A stretch of 64,000 nucleotides of DNA, taken from assembly GCA_965246935.1 (NCBI GenBank), contig CBDFGC010000003.1, positions 62,001 through 126,000 of the forward strand. Reading direction: 5' to 3'. Below are positions 29,462-38,042 of the stretch, piece by piece (position 1 is the stretch's first letter; every line of letters starts with the position of its first letter). The position numbers and the translations under genes are program-made. Below the pieces are notes generated by a model that saw only the letters and a list, made by a program, of their open reading frames with translations, ran no database searches and was not told where the DNA came from. The stretch is from JAZKFT01 sp965246935 (lineage in GTDB: Bacteria > Bacteroidota > Bacteroidia > Chitinophagales > Chitinophagaceae).

Positions 29462-29893
29462 TTAGCGTTTGTTTGTTTGCTCAATCCCATATTGCATCGC
29501 CTCTTTAAGAATGTCAATATTTATATCTTTCAGTGTTTTGAATTTAATGCAATAACCTGTTAAACTTGCCTTGCTTATTGTTGTTCCAAAGGCATCGGGT
29601 AAGTATTTTTTATCTTCAAGTCCCATAATATAGACTGAGATACCTTTTGTATTGCCACTTATGCCAATTTGATAAAATTCTTTAGTTGAGCCGCCTTTAT
29701 AACATATGATAAATTGTCCATACCCGATATTGGGATTTGTTATCACTTTGCCCGTTTCGTCTTTGCCGTCTAAAAACCATAATTTACCTTTGGGTAACAC
29801 TTGAAGAATGTGCTGATGCAAGACTTCCATATCAGCACGTTTAGGTTCATCTTGGCTGTCAATATATGCTTTGATTTGTTCTTGTATGTTCAT
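29462..29893 (-). CDS. DUF1801-family protein (cassette gene)
   Basis: 143 residues with the YdhG-like DUF1801 fold: MNIQEQIKAYIDSQ, LHQHILQVLPKGK, PNIGYG and a C-terminal KTLKDINIDILKEAMQYG helix. Function unknown; cytoplasmic. The unit is closed by GTTAGCGGT (29428) and ACCGCTAAC (29957-29965), which are exact complements. It is a second DUF1801 type in the array (the other is at 45.1 kb). Confidence 0.82.
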   Translation of the reverse strand: MNIQEQIKAYIDSQDEPKRADMEVLHQHILQVLPKGKLWFLDGKDETGKVITNPNIGYGQFIICYKGGSTKEFYQIGISGNTKGISVYIMGLEDKKYLPDAFGTTISKASLTGYCIKFKTLKDINIDILKEAMQYGIEQTNKR

Positions 29894-29955
29894 CTAAAAC
29901 TTACTTTACTTATTTTTTGTTCGTCTGTTGATGTTTGCACGGTGGTCAACAGAGT

Positions 29956-30153
29956 GACCGCTAACGAACGGGTATTACTGAAGGCTGGGAATTGTTGCTG
30001 TGTCCGCCCTGGCCAACCGAAGTTGAAGTTAGAAAAAAATGAGGAAGATTAGATATGATGCGGAAGATAACTTGTCAAGGCCGAACCACTGCTGCACAAC
30101 GCAAAAAAAGATGAAACACGGCTTCCGTATGCCCAACTTTTGCAAATACTTGT
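29956..30153 (-). repeat. attC-like site 10, interrupted at its GTT core by a group II intron
   Basis: Left core GACCGCTAAC at 29956-29965, then GGGTATTACTG; right arm CCCAACTTTTGCAAATACTT followed by GT at 30152-30153. Removing the intron restores TTGT|TGGCTGC, i.e. GTTGGCTGC, a normal right core. Internal words match the other long sites. Confidence 0.75.
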
Positions 30154-30759
30154 GTGTGTCCAGGTAAGCTGTCTTTGTGAGGAGAGAAGGTCTCCCGGTG
30201 GGAGAAGCGAGCAACCTTCACCATCAAACCGGTTACATGCTGCGTTGTTCTAAAGGGTAAGGTGGTGAACGATGTAACAGGCGTGTCTGTAAGAACCGAT
30301 TGTACCCGGCATAAAGCCACCGGAACTTACAGGCAGGCGCAAAGGCGGAACCGGAGAACCTGTGCGTGTTGAATGTGGCTAAATAGGTAAAGCCGCCTGC
30401 AGGTGCGACAGGGCGTACGAACAGTTGCAGAGCGCAAGGCATTAAGCGGAGCACCCGCAAGATGTAACAGCGCTTCACAAACCGGCACAGGGGCGGATAC
30501 ACCCGTAGTAGTAAGGATAGCCTCCGAAAGCTGGCAGTAGCGAAGGGATACACAAGATGCAAAAACTGGTAAACATACAACAACTGAAAGGGATGATGAA
30601 ACTGTTTAACCAACAATAGTAGGTGCAAACCTGCCCATTGGTTGAAGCATCTTGAAGAGCCGGATGAATCGGGAGGTTCACAGCCTGTCCCGATAGCAGA
30701 GCGTATCGGGATACGGTTCTGTGAGGAGCAGGGGGTGCGATCCCCCTTGCTTACTCTAC
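30154..30759 (+). ncRNA. ORF-less group II intron
   Basis: The 606-nt segment begins GTGTGTCCAGGTAAGC, which fits the GUGYG 5' end. It has the dense paired structure of domains I-III. It ends with domain V/VI-like GAGCCGGATGAAT...CGGTTCTGTGAGG, then a hairpin and TACTCTAC. Domain IV holds only a 20-codon frame from 30557 (ending MMKLFNQQ), apparently the stump of a deleted reverse transcriptase/maturase. Between the two halves of domain V an extra hairpin (CCCGATA...TATCGGG, about 30689-30712) seems to be inserted; the same palindrome lies near 11.95 kb. The intron is opposite to the cassette genes and sits inside a GTT core, the habit of IIC-attC introns. Splicing would need a maturase in trans and may be impaired. 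Confidence 0.78.
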
Positions 30760-32045
30760 TGGCTGCTACCGTTTTCTTCGCTTATAAGTCTATCAATTAT
30801 TTGTATAGCTTTTTGTACACCATTTTCGTGCCTTAGTTGTTGTCCAAGTTGTTGAGCATTGTCAATAATGTCAGGTGTCAATGAGTACAAAATCGCATTT
30901 ACTAATTTGTCTGCCGTTAGTTTAGATTTTTTTATAGGCTTTGAACCCACACCTAACTCAAATACTCTCTGTCCCCAAGCTGGTTGGTCCGCATTGTGAG
31001 GAATTATAACGGTCGGTTTTCCTACTCTTAATCCTGTAACAGTAGTTCCTGCTCCACCGTGATGTATTACCATTTTCATTTTAGGGAACAACCAACTATG
31101 AGGAATACTCTCTACTAAATATATATTGTCAGGCAATTTTTCTTTGTAGTCGTTTTTTGTCCAACCAAGTCCAACTACTGCTTTTTGCTTTGTTATTCCT
31201 AAAGCCTCAATAATTATAGAAAGTGTCTTGTTAAAACTGTCAAGGTCTTTCATACTACCAAAACCAATGTAGATAGGTGCTTCGCCACTATTGATGAAAT
31301 TATCAAGCGCTATTGGTGGTAAAAAATTTGGCTCTGTTTCTATTATCCAGCTTCCTGTTGTGTGAATATTATTTGCCCATTCTTTTGAGTGTGAAAATAA
31401 AAGTTCACTGTACCCATTCAACACTAACTGTCTACTTTTTATTTGTTGCTTTAATGGCGAAATGCTAAAGTTAGTTTTACTTTTAATGTTTTTGTCCCAA
31501 AATTCTTTTATAGGCGACTTTGCCAATATCCAAAATACTTTGTCAAAAATGAAATGAGTAAGCAAGTTGTAATAGCTGCCCAATTTTGGTAAAGCATAAA
31601 ATAAAATTGAAGGATAGTCTTTTGTTGCAACAACAGGAAAAGGTGTTGCTAAAATTGCTTTTTTATTTTTCTCATTTGCCAAGAAAAACGCTAACGGCAT
31701 TCCTGGATGAAAAATTATCAGGTCGGCACTTTGACAAGCGTTCCAAATTTCGCCTTGTGCTTTTACCATTAATGACTTCAAAGATTTTGAACCTTTTAAA
31801 TGGCTTACTATAAATTTAAAAGGGTTGCTACCCTTTGCCATTTCTTGCACTTCTCCACCTTCCATAATTTTTTGAATGTCCACATCAAGGGCATAAAAAT
31901 CAAGTCCATAGTTTCGTACAAAAGTTTCTTCGTTCTTTGCAGAAATAATTAATACTTTGTAGCCTGAATTTTTTAATCCAAGTCCAAGAGCAATATATGG
32001 TTGTAAGTCGCCCCTTGTTCCTACTGTTGTGATTGCTATTTTCAT
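30756..32045 (-). CDS. UGT/MGT-type glycosyltransferase (GT1 family)
   Basis: 429 residues with the GT-B fold. N-terminal MKIAITTVGTRGDLQPYIALGLGL is typical of the sterol/macrolide glycosyltransferase group. The C-terminal nucleotide-sugar site is IPHSWLFPKMKMVIHHGGAGTTVTGLRVGKP...PHNADQPAWGQRV. It would transfer a sugar to a small molecule or lipid and may modify antibiotics. The stop codon (30756-30758) comes from the 3' end of the group II intron. Without the intron the frame runs about two dozen codons further into the attC-like site. Without the MITE upstream, the stop of a DUF2147 gene would abut its ATG. Confidence 0.9.
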   Translation of the reverse strand: MKIAITTVGTRGDLQPYIALGLGLKNSGYKVLIISAKNEETFVRNYGLDFYALDVDIQKIMEGGEVQEMAKGSNPFKFIVSHLKGSKSLKSLMVKAQGEIWNACQSADLIIFHPGMPLAFFLANEKNKKAILATPFPVVATKDYPSILFYALPKLGSYYNLLTHFIFDKVFWILAKSPIKEFWDKNIKSKTNFSISPLKQQIKSRQLVLNGYSELLFSHSKEWANNIHTTGSWIIETEPNFLPPIALDNFINSGEAPIYIGFGSMKDLDSFNKTLSIIIEALGITKQKAVVGLGWTKNDYKEKLPDNIYLVESIPHSWLFPKMKMVIHHGGAGTTVTGLRVGKPTVIIPHNADQPAWGQRVFELGVGSKPIKKSKLTADKLVNAILYSLTPDIIDNAQQLGQQLRHENGVQKAIQIIDRLISEENGSSQ

Positions 32046-32059
32046 TTATAACGGCCTTA

Positions 32060-32220
32060 GAGGCTGTCTAAAATTATTTTAATAAATAATCTGTGCTGCT
32101 TTTTGGCTGCAACTGCGTTGGATTTTTCGCCTTAGAACGCCAGCTATGGCTGCAAAATCCGCCTTGTTTCGCTCCAAAATCAACTACATATTAAAGTATC
32201 AAATAAATGTAGACAGCCTC
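32060..32220. mobile_element. MITE with 11-bp inverted ends and TTA target duplication
   Basis: A 161-bp element bounded by GAGGCTGTCTA and TAGACAGCCTC, flanked on both sides by TTA (32057-32059, 32221-32223). It has no coding capacity. The GAGGCTGTC termini resemble those of several Bacteroidota IS families. It sits at the 3' end of a DUF2147-like gene. Confidence 0.78.
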
Positions 32221-32223
32221 TTA

Positions 32224-32566
32224 GGAAAGTGATTTTTTTTGAAAAAATAAATTTCTTGACCGAAAAAGTAAAACTGTCTGCTGCCGGTTGTTTTATTTCG
32301 ATACTAAACGCTGCATTATTATTACGGTCTATTAAAATACCACTATAGGTTTTTGCTTTAGAATCAAATACCAAAGATTTGAAAACAATAATACCGTTTT
32401 TACTTTTACCATATATTTTTTATCACTACCTGAATACATATCTATCCTTTTTTCTTTGTGTTCTTTGTCCATCCATTTACCCAATAAGTTGTTTTGTGAA
32501 AAGGCTTTTTGAGAAATGCTGAATGAAAATAGAAATGTAAAAAAAGATAAGATTCTTGTTTTTTTA
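32224..32566 (-). pseudogene. DUF2147-like secreted protein, frameshifted and start lost
   Basis: Frames join as a signal-like SFFTFLFSFSISQKAFSQNN, then LLGKWMDKEHKEKRIDMY, and after a one-base shift in an A-run (near VKVK) GIIVFKSLVFDSKAKTYSGI...FIFSKKITFLR. That is the DUF2147 order (G.W...K..IY; G...L.YD...Y.G.I; F...K..TW.R). No ATG remains, because the frame emerges directly from a truncated attC-like site. The 3' end is altered by the MITE. A deletion through the site probably removed the start. Confidence 0.65.
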
Positions 32567-32595
32567 TTGTAGCCAATACTTATTGTGTTAGCTAC
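32560..32595 (-). repeat. attC-like site 9, half site only
   Basis: TTGTAGCCAATACTTATTGT and GTTAGCTACAA (32587) match the right arm and core of the other sites, but the left arm is missing and is replaced by the start of the DUF2147-like pseudogene. The core complements TTGCAGCTAAC at 33252-33262 with one mismatch, so the Crp cassette edge is still recognisable. Confidence 0.6.
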
Positions 32596-32634
32596 AAAGG
32601 TCTAAAACACAATTTTATTTACACTTAACATTTG

Positions 32635-33210
32635 TTACAAAATTATTTGTCGCCTTATTCTGGAAAGGCTTTGTGGCTTTATGCCCAAAAACGAAGCAAT
32701 GTATTGAATCGGGATATTTTGTAAAAGATGAGGTTGTTCCGTTATCATTTTTTTGTACCGAAGTTCGGCTGTAAGCGTGGCTAAGTCGTTTGCCCTTATT
32801 TGTGATAATGCCATAACTTTTTCAAAAATGACTAAGCTGAACTTTTTAAAGTTTTCACTTTTGTCAATCAGCGTTATTAGGTTTTGTCTTGAAATTCTTA
32901 ATAATTGACAATCCGTAATACATTCAACATTTTCTGTTGCAGGTTTTTGGTTGATGAGATTCAGGAAAGATGCAATAAAGCCATTTGGTGGGCATAGGTA
33001 AGTAGTTATTTCGTCTCCGTTTTCATCGTAATAAAACAGTCGCATAAATCCTCTATCAATAAAATATAGGAATACTGGTATTTTTTCTTGTTCTTCAATA
33101 ACTGTATTCCTGTGTACACTGATAGTTTCGAAAAATTGCTTGCATAGTGTTTTATCATTTATGTCTAACTGAATTGTTTTTGAAATTTCCTGAAATAAAC
33201 TGTCAGACAT
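32635..33210 (-). CDS. Crp/Fnr-family transcriptional regulator (cassette gene)
   Basis: 191 residues from ATG at 33210 (MSDSLFQEISKTIQ); a GTG 12 codons upstream is the alternative. It has a cyclic-nucleotide-binding-like N-terminal barrel (KIPVFLYFIDRGFMRLFYYDENGDEITTYLCPPNGFIASF) and a C-terminal winged helix ending IQYIASFLGIKPQSLSRIRRQ, the Bacteroidota form. It is the only gene of its cassette. Its targets are not evident. Confidence 0.85.
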   Translation of the reverse strand: MSDSLFQEISKTIQLDINDKTLCKQFFETISVHRNTVIEEQEKIPVFLYFIDRGFMRLFYYDENGDEITTYLCPPNGFIASFLNLINQKPATENVECITDCQLLRISRQNLITLIDKSENFKKFSLVIFEKVMALSQIRANDLATLTAELRYKKMITEQPHLLQNIPIQYIASFLGIKPQSLSRIRRQIIL

Positions 33211-33254
33211 TTTATAGTTAGGCTTTATTTGTTTAGGGTGTCGCACTACGGTTG

Positions 33255-33456
33255 CAGCTAACGAATAAGTATTGCCGATGGTGGGGAATTTTATATTTGT
33301 CCGCCCGGAACCGCTGCCTGGCTTTTGATAAAGATAAATATTAAGGATTAAAGTTGGCCTTTATTCGCCAAACCCCGAACCGCAGTACAATAGAATTACA
33401 ACTGTTGATTGCTCCAATGTCAAGCCCAGCTATTGGCAATACTTTTGTTAGCGGTT
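33255..33456 (-). repeat. attC-like site 8
   Basis: Left core CAGCTAAC (33255-33262), then GTATTGCC...GGTGGGG; right arm AGCTATTGGCAATACTTTT, then GTTAGCGGTT (33447). Internal CCGCCCGGAACCGCTGCC and ATAGAATTAC words are shared with sites 2, 4, 7 and 1. About 200 bp long. Confidence 0.78.
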
Positions 33457-33474
33457 CGTTGTTCTTTGTTCAAA

Positions 33475-34014
33475 TTAGGCTGTTTGTTTTATAATTTGTA
33501 TATCACCATGAAGTTTTACTTCTTCACCCATAACAAGGCTTCCTGCTTCGGTTAGTAAACCAAAACTAAGTCCGAAATCCTTACGATTAATTTTTCCACT
33601 TACCTCAAATCCAGCCCTAATATCACCAAATCTACCTGTTCCTATACCCGTAAATTCAACGTTCATCTTAAAACTTTTGCTAGTTTCAAGTATCGTTAAA
33701 TCCCCTTCAAGTTTATAATCATCATCTTGTTTTTGTATAAAGCCATTAAATAAGATTTTGGGGAACTTTTGTGCATCAAAGAATGTAGGTGATTTAAGAT
33801 GGTTGTCTCTCCCGGTATTGTTTGTATCAATGCTATTCGTATCAATTTCAAAATTGATTTCAGCATTATTAAAATCTTCGCTACCACTCTTAACAACTCC
33901 GCTAAATACCTTAAATGTGCCGGAAACATTTGATATAGCTAAGTGTTTCACTTTAAACTGAATCTCAGAATGATTAGGGTCAATGGTCCAATTTGATTTT
34001 GCTTTTTCTGTCAT
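33475..34014 (-). CDS. YceI-family lipocalin-like protein
   Basis: 179 residues from ATG at 34014 (MTEKAKSNWTIDPNHSEIQF); a TTG six codons upstream is less likely. It shows the YceI pattern W.IDP.HS...F.VKHL, VSGTFKVFSGVV, DTNNTGRDNHLKSPTFFDA and FGLSFG. The beta-barrel binds polyisoprenoid-type lipids. There is no signal peptide, so it is probably cytoplasmic. It is in the same cassette as the next Crp-type regulator, which may control it. Confidence 0.9.
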   Translation of the reverse strand: MTEKAKSNWTIDPNHSEIQFKVKHLAISNVSGTFKVFSGVVKSGSEDFNNAEINFEIDTNSIDTNNTGRDNHLKSPTFFDAQKFPKILFNGFIQKQDDDYKLEGDLTILETSKSFKMNVEFTGIGTGRFGDIRAGFEVSGKINRKDFGLSFGLLTEAGSLVMGEEVKLHGDIQIIKQTA

Positions 34015-34076
34015 GATTATTAATTTAGACAAAGCTATAAACAGTAAACGGACTATTTTTTACCAAATGGTAAACG

Positions 34077-34640
34077 CTATTTCTGGTTTCTTATCCTGCT
34101 TAATGATTGTTGTGTAATGCCAAGATATTTTGCTAAGTCGCCAAGATTAATCCGATGAAGAATTGGATTATTTTCTTTTATGAATAGATTATATCGGTTA
34201 GTAGCATTTTCTTCCAACATTTCACTTATCCGCTTACTCATTTTTACCGCTGCAATGGAAACTAATTTTCTGAAAAAGGTTTCCATACAATGTTGTTTTT
34301 TACAAAGCTCTTCCATTGTATCATGGCTAATTTGTGTTACTGTTGTTGTCTCTAAAGCACTTATCATATAATTGGAAGGTGTTTGTGTGAGGTAACTTTC
34401 AAAAACAGTGAACAAGATATTTTCAGAAAAGAAGCGCATGATAAATTCTTTGTCTTCCTTATTGAAAGATATTTTTGTGAGCCCTTTATTTATAAAAAAC
34501 AGGTTTCTGCAAACCTCGCCGGGTTTCAATAAATACATACCCTTTTGAACGGTTTTTGTTTTCAAATTTTCCAATAGCTGTTCACTCGCAGTCTTATCAA
34601 GTGGAGAGAATTGATTACAGAATTGAATGAAATCTGTCAT
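34077..34640 (-). CDS. Crp/Fnr-family transcriptional regulator
   Basis: 187 residues with an effector barrel (KTVQKGMYLLKPGEVCRNLFFINKGLTKISFNKEDKEFIMRFFSENILF) and a C-terminal helix-turn-helix ending LAKYLGITQQSLSRIRNQK. It lies 62 bp upstream of the YceI gene on the same strand, so an operon is likely. The upstream leader starts at a GTTAGCGGTCATTGT core (34706-34691). Confidence 0.86.
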   Translation of the reverse strand: MTDFIQFCNQFSPLDKTASEQLLENLKTKTVQKGMYLLKPGEVCRNLFFINKGLTKISFNKEDKEFIMRFFSENILFTVFESYLTQTPSNYMISALETTTVTQISHDTMEELCKKQHCMETFFRKLVSIAAVKMSKRISEMLEENATNRYNLFIKENNPILHRINLGDLAKYLGITQQSLSRIRNQK

Positions 34641-34690
34641 TGATATTTTTAAGTGTCGTTAATTAGTCTATTATTCTGTCGAAGTTTTTT

Positions 34691-34706
34691 ACAATGACCG
34701 CTAACG
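34691..34706. repeat. Isolated cassette core, direct repeat with 35998-36013
   Basis: ACAATGACCGCTAACG here is identical to the left core of site 7 at 35998-36013. The two copies bracket the HxlR/SDR pair. No attC body follows this copy. It may be a deletion scar or the footprint of an insertion into a core. Confidence 0.7.
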
Positions 34707-35048
34707 CAATAATTCATTTTCCATTTGTTTCTTGCCCCAATTGTTTAAATGCTCTATAAACAAAATTAATTCCTGCCCGGTGCCGCTTAACGAGTATTCT
34801 ACTTTGGGTGGTACTTCGTGAAACATTTTTCGGGTTATTAAGTTATACGCTTCCAATTCCCGTAAAGTTTGGGTAAGCATTTTAGTAGTAATATCAGGTA
34901 ATGCCCTGCTCAACTCGCCATAACGCAGTACCGTCTTCGAATTCAAATGCCACAAAATACGCCCTTTATATTTTCCGCCGATGCGTTTAAAAGCATAATC
35001 AACCCCGCACATTTGTGTTATCTCAGAAGTTTTTGATTTATTTTTCAT
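34701..35048 (-). CDS. HxlR-family transcriptional regulator
   Basis: 115 residues from ATG at 35048 (MKNKSKTSEITQMCGVDYAF); an ATG seven codons upstream is also possible. It shows HxlR winged-helix features: GGKYKGRILWHL, RYGELSRALPDITTKMLTQTLRELEAYNLITRK and PPKVEYSLSGTGQEL. It is divergent from the SDR gene and probably regulates it. Its TAG stop is formed by bases of the CGCTAACG core, so the gene end coincides with a cassette boundary. Confidence 0.87.
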   Translation of the reverse strand: MKNKSKTSEITQMCGVDYAFKRIGGKYKGRILWHLNSKTVLRYGELSRALPDITTKMLTQTLRELEAYNLITRKMFHEVPPKVEYSLSGTGQELILFIEHLNNWGKKQMENELLR

Positions 35049-35174
35049 TTTTATTTTATAGTATATCATTGATAATCAATCTTACATACTTTTTAGTCTA
35101 TAAGATACAAATAAGTACATACTTGTCAGAAGTATACAAACAGGTTAGTGTTGCAGTTCATTAAAGAAATAAAA

Positions 35175-35930
35175 ATGAACTTAAAATTAAAAGACAAAGT
35201 AGCTGTGGTCACAGGTGCATCAAAAGGAATCGGGGCAGGAATTGCAAAAGCATTTGCCAATGCGGGTGCTAAAGTGGTTGTCAATTATGCGTCGAGTAAA
35301 GAAGGCGCAGAAAAAGTTGTGGGTGAGATTACAAAAAATGGAGGTGTTGCCATTGCTGTTCATGGTGATGTTACAAAGTCGGCGGATGTAAAAAGGCTAT
35401 TTGAGGAAACAGAAAATGCTTTCGGCAGGCTGGATATTCTGGTAAACAATGCCGGTATTTTCAAATTCGAGCCTTTAGAGTCAGTTACAGAGGATAGCTT
35501 TCATGCACTATTCAATATGAATGTGTTGGGCAATTTATTATCTACACAATATGCGGTTAAGCTGTTTGGTAATGGTGGTGGAAGTATTATAAATATTAGT
35601 TCCACGAGAAGCCAAAATCCAACTCCCGGTTTGGTTGTATATTCTGCAGCAAAAGCTGCTATTGATAATATGACAACGCTATTATCAAAAGAATTGGGAA
35701 GAAAGAAAATCCGGATAAACACGATTGCACCAGGTCTTACGGAAACAGAAGGAACACATAGTGCTGGTATGATTGGCAGCGATATGGAAAAACATATGAT
35801 AGCTATTACGCCATTGGGCAATCGCATAGGTCAGCCAGAAGATATTGCAAAAGTTGCGGTTTTCCTTGCTTCGGACGATGCCGGTTGGGTAACAGGCGAA
35901 AGAATTAATGTGGCGGGCGGTTTGTTGTAA
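35175..35930 (+). CDS. Short-chain dehydrogenase/reductase (SDR)
   Basis: 251 residues from ATG at 35175 (MNLKLKDKVAVVTGASKGIG). The classical SDR set is intact: TGASKGIG, NNAG, catalytic Ser in INISSTRSQ, YSAAK, and the C-terminal VTGERINVAGG. It is probably FabG-like or glucose-dehydrogenase-like; substrate unknown. It is one of only two plus-strand cargo genes in the array, with a 126-bp divergent promoter region shared with hxlR. Confidence 0.9.
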   Translation: MNLKLKDKVAVVTGASKGIGAGIAKAFANAGAKVVVNYASSKEGAEKVVGEITKNGGVAIAVHGDVTKSADVKRLFEETENAFGRLDILVNNAGIFKFEPLESVTEDSFHALFNMNVLGNLLSTQYAVKLFGNGGGSIINISSTRSQNPTPGLVVYSAAKAAIDNMTTLLSKELGRKKIRINTIAPGLTETEGTHSAGMIGSDMEKHMIAITPLGNRIGQPEDIAKVAVFLASDDAGWVTGERINVAGGLL

Positions 35931-36004
35931 CTATCCCGAAAGTTATCAAAAAATGCTGTCTGTCGAGGATGGTATTTTTTGTTTGTGACGTATTGCTACA
36001 ATGA

Positions 36005-36205
36005 CCGCTAACGAACAGGTATTGCTGCAGGTGGGATATTTTATAACGTCAAGCCCGAAACCGCTGCCCAATAAAATTACTGATAATGAAGGTAAGAACA
36101 AAAACCAAATAGAATTACGTCTGCCGAAACTACTACTGATAGCGAACAAAAAGATGAGGATTTATTCGTCTGCCTGCATAGCAGCAAACCCCATGTTGCA
36201 CGCCG
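36005..36205 (-). repeat. attC-like site 7
   Basis: Left core CCGCTAAC (36005-36012), arm CAGGTATTGCTGCAGGTGGG; right arm GCATAGCAGCAAACCCCAT, core GTTGCACGCC (36195). The right half (about 95 bp from ATAGAATTACGTCTG) is almost identical to that of site 1, 11 kb away. That near-identity suggests recent homogenisation or copying. Confidence 0.82.
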
Positions 36206-36430
36206 CTGTTCCTCTTTTGTCAGCACTAACTTACTGTTAATCTGTTTTGATATATTTTACGTTTACAATCTAAAATGAAAAGTTCACCGAGTAAAAATGC
36301 CGACCGCTTGTCGATGCCGAAAAATGTACTGCCTGAAGCATAAGTCCATCTTAAAAGTGCCGGCTAAAAAAGTTATTTCTGACTCTCTTTACCTTTAAAT
36401 TCAGTAAAGGTCTTTCCATCATAACTTTAC

Positions 36431-36970
36431 TCAGCAGCCGCCTTTGCGAGGGGCACGTTTATAAATTATTTTACTATCTCGTTCTACATAGTCGCCCCAT
36501 ACTATTGGATATGAATACTTAGGTGCGTGCGATACGGCATGGCCTTTTATAATTATTTTATCGTTAACTTTCAGGCTATGCAATTGCTCAAGTTGAGACT
36601 TTTCCGGCTCAAATTTTACAATATAATCGTCACCATTAATCCTGGCCATCACTCCGAAACCTAATCTTGAGCCTGGCGGAAGAGAAAGAGAAGTTACAAC
36701 AGCCTCCATATTGGTAGAGGCACTTATATGCTTCCTTATTTTAGCTTCAGCGGCATACACTTTTTTACCTGCGGAAGACGCTTCCCATTTTTTGAAATTT
36801 ATACCATCAGGCGTAGCCTCCCATTTTTCCCTTTCGGCTTTCATTTCAGCAGCAGAGAGTAGCTTTGGGGTTGATTTTTTAGAAGTTTCATTTTTGATTT
36901 CACGATTGGCAAATACTAGTACGCTTACCACAACCAGCGGTAAGATCAGCGCATAAATAACTTTTTTCAT
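36431..36970 (-). CDS. Exported protein of unknown function (cassette gene)
   Basis: 179 residues with an N-terminal signal/anchor (about 1-21). A Lys/Glu-rich linker follows, then a beta-rich domain (VVTSLSLPPGSRLGFGVMARINGDDYIVKFEP, LKVNDKIIIKGHAVSHAPKYSYPIVWGDYVERD) that resembles a small OB/SH3-like barrel. It ends GGC. No family was recognised. It is divergent from the membrane-anchored regulator at 37.15 kb within one cassette. Confidence 0.6.
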   Translation of the reverse strand: MKKVIYALILPLVVVSVLVFANREIKNETSKKSTPKLLSAAEMKAEREKWEATPDGINFKKWEASSAGKKVYAAEAKIRKHISASTNMEAVVTSLSLPPGSRLGFGVMARINGDDYIVKFEPEKSQLEQLHSLKVNDKIIIKGHAVSHAPKYSYPIVWGDYVERDSKIIYKRAPRKGGC

Positions 36971-37151
36971 ATTTTTTGTTGGTTTAATTAAGATAAATCT
37001 ATCTCCTGATAAATCAGGTCTGTTTAAGGTATTTCTTTTATTTTTCGTATCCTTTTAAAGTTGGTGCAACAAAAATACTTTGATTTATTTCAGCCTAAGG
37101 GACTTGGATCGTAAATAAGCGTGTAAACTTTGTAAATAATATCTTGACATT

Positions 37152-38042
37152 ATGCTTTTTAAAAGAAATTTCATGCCCCTAAAACGTAAACACATGGGCG
37201 GATTATTAATACTATTGTTTATCTCGGTAATCTGCGGGGCTTTCAGTATGACCGGCAATGATGACTTTGACTTTGCCAGAAGGGAAATTTTGCTTCGCCG
37301 GATAGGACATGAAATACTCCTTCAGTCGGGCGACAGTACATCACGGGTACTTCCGGTAAAAAAAATCACGGGAAATGAATACCAGATCAGTTTTGAGAAC
37401 GCTTTTACTTTTCAACCCGAATCCCTGGTGAATACTACTCAGCGTTTGTTAGCCAAAGACCCGCTTGCAAGTGATTATGTTGTTAACGTACTGAACTGTG
37501 CCAATGCCAGTGTAGCCTATGGATATGCTATATCAAAAAATAAGAAAGATGATATTGTAGCCTGTATAGGAAGAAGGCAACCCATAGCGTGTTACATGAT
37601 TAATATTAAATTCAAACCGGCAGGAGTAATTACAGCAAAGAATGGATATCTTCTGGGCAGCCTGACAGTTTTAGCATTTGTTGGATCTATTTTTTTAAGA
37701 TCTGTTAAGCCGCGGAAGGCCTTACCTGACAGTCAGCATACTGGTTTATTCACTTTAGGATCAATGTCGTTCGACGCGGAGACCCGTAAGCTCATGATAA
37801 ATGGAAAGACCATAGACTTGACCAAAACTGAAACCCGTGTATTACGCATTTTCGCGTTGTCGCCTAATGAGGCTATAGAGCGAAGCCGGCTACAAAAAGA
37901 GATATGGGAAGATGAAGGTGTTATAGTAGGCCGCAGCCTGGATATGTTCATTTCAAAACTTAGAAAAAAACTGGAATTTGATCCGAACATCAAGATTGTT
38001 GTTATACGCGGCAAAGGATATAAGCTTGAAATTAGCGCTTAA
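37152..38042 (+). CDS. Membrane-anchored winged-helix (OmpR/PhoB-type) regulator
   Basis: 296 residues. It has an N-terminal membrane segment (about 16-34), an extracytoplasmic domain of about 130 residues with two Cys (LNCANAS and VACIGRR), a second membrane segment (about 165-182), and a C-terminal OmpR-type domain (about 195-295: MSFDAETRKLMINGKTIDLTKTETRVLRIF, RSRLQKEIW, RSLDMFISKLRKKLEFDPNIKIVVIRGKGYKL). The layout resembles ToxR/CadC one-component sensors. It probably senses an envelope signal and acts on the divergent exported-protein gene. It is one of two plus-strand cargo genes. Confidence 0.78.
   Translation: MLFKRNFMPLKRKHMGGLLILLFISVICGAFSMTGNDDFDFARREILLRRIGHEILLQSGDSTSRVLPVKKITGNEYQISFENAFTFQPESLVNTTQRLLAKDPLASDYVVNVLNCANASVAYGYAISKNKKDDIVACIGRRQPIACYMINIKFKPAGVITAKNGYLLGSLTVLAFVGSIFLRSVKPRKALPDSQHTGLFTLGSMSFDAETRKLMINGKTIDLTKTETRVLRIFALSPNEAIERSRLQKEIWEDEGVIVGRSLDMFISKLRKKLEFDPNIKIVVIRGKGYKLEISA

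Noticed and set aside
30075..30681. Minus-strand ORFs (81, 131 and 68 residues) over the intron
   Set aside because: They are antisense to a structured group II intron or read through an attC-like site; no protein family features.
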